A stretch of DNA of 7,104 bases from a bacterium (lineage in GTDB: Bacteria > Muiribacteriota > Ozemobacteria > Ozemobacterales > Ozemobacteraceae): contig JACPTH010000069.1 in NCBI GenBank assembly GCA_016192885.1, positions 1 through 7,104 on the forward strand. The letters are read 5' to 3'. Numbering within the stretch: position 1 is the first letter of the stretch; every line of letters begins with the position of its first letter. Below are positions 5,955-7,104 of this stretch, piece after piece. The position numbers and the translations under genes are program-made. The notes below the pieces were generated by a model. It was not told the DNA's origin, made no database searches, and saw nothing but the letters and a program-made list of their open reading frames with translations.

Positions 5955-7104
5955 CTAAAACTTTTTTGATAGCACTTCGTAAGCCTCATTTTCAAGGATG
6001 GTATCCATATTGTAATCTTTGGAAACAAGTTTCATGACCTCGCGTGAAACGCAAATGTTGGTATGTTTTCCAAGTTTTGAGGTCGCTTCAAGATGTTCAG
6101 CGGAATCTCTGGCAGGGCCAAAAACCATGAAGTCGGATCGCCCCTTTCCGCTCAAGGTGCCTGTAAAAACCGTCCCATAGTCCACGCCTACTCCGATTCT
6201 ATAGTCAAATTTTCCTAAATTCCGACGATCGTTTCGCAACGATCCATGGCGAAATATCATTCCTAAAGCCGCTTTCAACGCAAGGTTTACCGAATTGATC
6301 GAATCGCCCTCCTCGAAAATAGCGACAATCGCATCCCCTATAAAATTATCAATTCGCCCACCGTTTTCTCGTATTTGCGAAGCCATTTCCTCAAAGTGTT
6401 GATTTAGCATGGATACAACATCTTCAGGGGAATGGGATTCGGAAATGGTGGTAAAACTTCTAATATCCGAAACCAGAACCGCCACATTCCTTGTGTTTGC
6501 TTCGTTGGCATGAAAATCCGCGCCTTCAGAAATTGAACTATCAAGGGTTCCGGAAACAAAAAAACCTAGTTTCCGTCTCTCCTTTAGCCCTCTTATCATG
6601 ATGTCATAAGCCCTTGACATGTCGCCAAGCTCGTCGTTTCGAGGAATCGCCAAGCAAACATTCAAATTCCCGGAAACAACGCTTATTAAACCTCTTTCAA
6701 CTGTTTTCAAGGGTTCGATAAGAAAATTTGCCAGGAATTTCCCTATAATTATGAATAAAATGCAAAATAAAAACGTAGTAACCTGAAGCTCTCGCAAGCT
6801 GTTCATGGAATTCAGCAGAATTTCTCCCACCGGAATTCTCGCGGCGATAACGAAATTACCCGCATGAATGCAAGGCTCCCCTACAATTAGAAAAGCGTCA
6901 TGGGGGTTCTCCTCGAAAAAAACTTTTGAAATGTGAGATGAATTGCTTTTGGCTATCATGCTCATGAAAGAAATGAGCAATTTAGAGTTTTTCTTGCTTC
7001 CAAAATAACTTTTTGCGGCGCCCAAAATTGGAAAAATTCCCCCGGGGATTTTCTCCGCAAGAATGAATTGTTCCTTGCCTGCCGTATTAATTCCATGAAT
7101 GTTT
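5955..7104 (-). CDS. HAMP class III cyclase homologue, N-terminus cut by window edge, keeps metal aspartates but lacks Lys/Asn/Arg (C1-like)
   Basis: The frame is open from the right edge (first full codon 7101-7103) to TAG 5955-5957, giving 382 visible residues; the start is outside the window. Residues 1-105 look extracytoplasmic, the tail of a sensor region. A membrane segment lies at about 106-128, a HAMP-like linker at about 129-185 (P131; N-D-E-L-G at 156-160), and a class III cyclase homology domain at about 205-382. Both metal aspartates are present: D213 in VSDIRSFT and D257 in IDNFIGDAI. The residues that contact base and transition state are altered: N253 replaces Lys, M326 sits at the specificity position, D333 replaces the catalytic Asn and H337 replaces Arg, in FGPARDSAEHLE. 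On family knowledge a homodimer should be inactive or nearly so. It is first in an operon with the 980-residue cyclase, whose missing residue it could supply. It may instead act as a pseudo-cyclase regulator. Confidence 0.88.
   Translation of the reverse strand, partial: NIHGINTAGKEQFILAEKIPGGIFPILGAAKSYFGSKKNSKLLISFMSMIAKSNSSHISKVFFEENPHDAFLIVGEPCIHAGNFVIAARIPVGEILLNSMNSLRELQVTTFLFCILFIIIGKFLANFLIEPLKTVERGLISVVSGNLNVCLAIPRNDELGDMSRAYDIMIRGLKERRKLGFFVSGTLDSSISEGADFHANEANTRNVAVLVSDIRSFTTISESHSPEDVVSMLNQHFEEMASQIRENGGRIDNFIGDAIVAIFEEGDSINSVNLALKAALGMIFRHGSLRNDRRNLGKFDYRIGVGVDYGTVFTGTLSGKGRSDFMVFGPARDSAEHLEATSKLGKHTNICVSREVMKLVSKDYNMDTILENEAYEVLSKKF

Noticed and set aside
7023..7025. TTG as the start codon of the upstream cyclase
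   Set aside because: The frame continues open for 26 more codons to the right edge, and a TTG here would leave only part of the outside domain. The gene is better described as cut by the window.
1..7104. tRNA, rRNA, CRISPR arrays, insertion sequences and attachment sites
   Set aside because: Looked for and not seen; nearly all of the window is accounted for by five genes and short gaps.

Overview
The window carries five protein genes and looks like chromosomal DNA of a diderm (Gram-negative-type) bacterium. It has a lipid II flippase gene, two genes for exported proteins with Sec-type signal peptides, and two class III nucleotide cyclase homologues with large domains predicted outside the inner membrane. 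The DNA is moderately AT-rich and densely coding. No phage, transposon, CRISPR, tRNA or rRNA signal was seen. The taxon cannot be fixed from sequence alone. The mix of HAMP-cyclase sensors and propeller-repeat proteins would suit a sensor-rich lineage such as Leptospira-like spirochaetes, deltaproteobacteria or Candidatus Riflebacteria, but this is a guess.

Layout from left to right. Positions 1-1447 (minus) hold murJ, whose 3' end runs off the left edge. Positions 1448-1616 are non-coding, with a small palindrome and a short imperfect direct repeat. Positions 1617-2264 (minus) encode a short exported protein of four propeller-type repeats. Positions 2265-2473 are a divergent promoter region. 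Positions 2474-2947 (plus) encode a small exported NTF2/SnoaL-like protein. A strong two-way hairpin terminator at 2968-3002 separates it from the converging minus-strand operon. Positions 2994-5936 (minus) encode a 980-residue multi-pass HAMP-cyclase protein. Positions 5955-7104 (minus) encode the C-terminal part of a second HAMP-cyclase protein, cut by the right edge. It lies upstream of the first, with 18 bp between them.

The most interesting point is the cyclase pair. The upstream protein keeps both metal-binding aspartates of a class III cyclase but has lost the base-contacting lysine and the transition-state Asn and Arg. The downstream protein keeps the Lys, Thr, Asn and Arg but has Ala in place of the first metal aspartate. 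Class III active sites form between two chains, so neither homodimer should have a complete site. A heterodimer of the two would form exactly one complete site, as in the C1/C2 halves of mammalian transmembrane adenylyl cyclase or the alpha/beta subunits of soluble guanylyl cyclase. The tight gene coupling fits co-production of two partners. The residues are read directly from the sequence; the heterodimer is inference.
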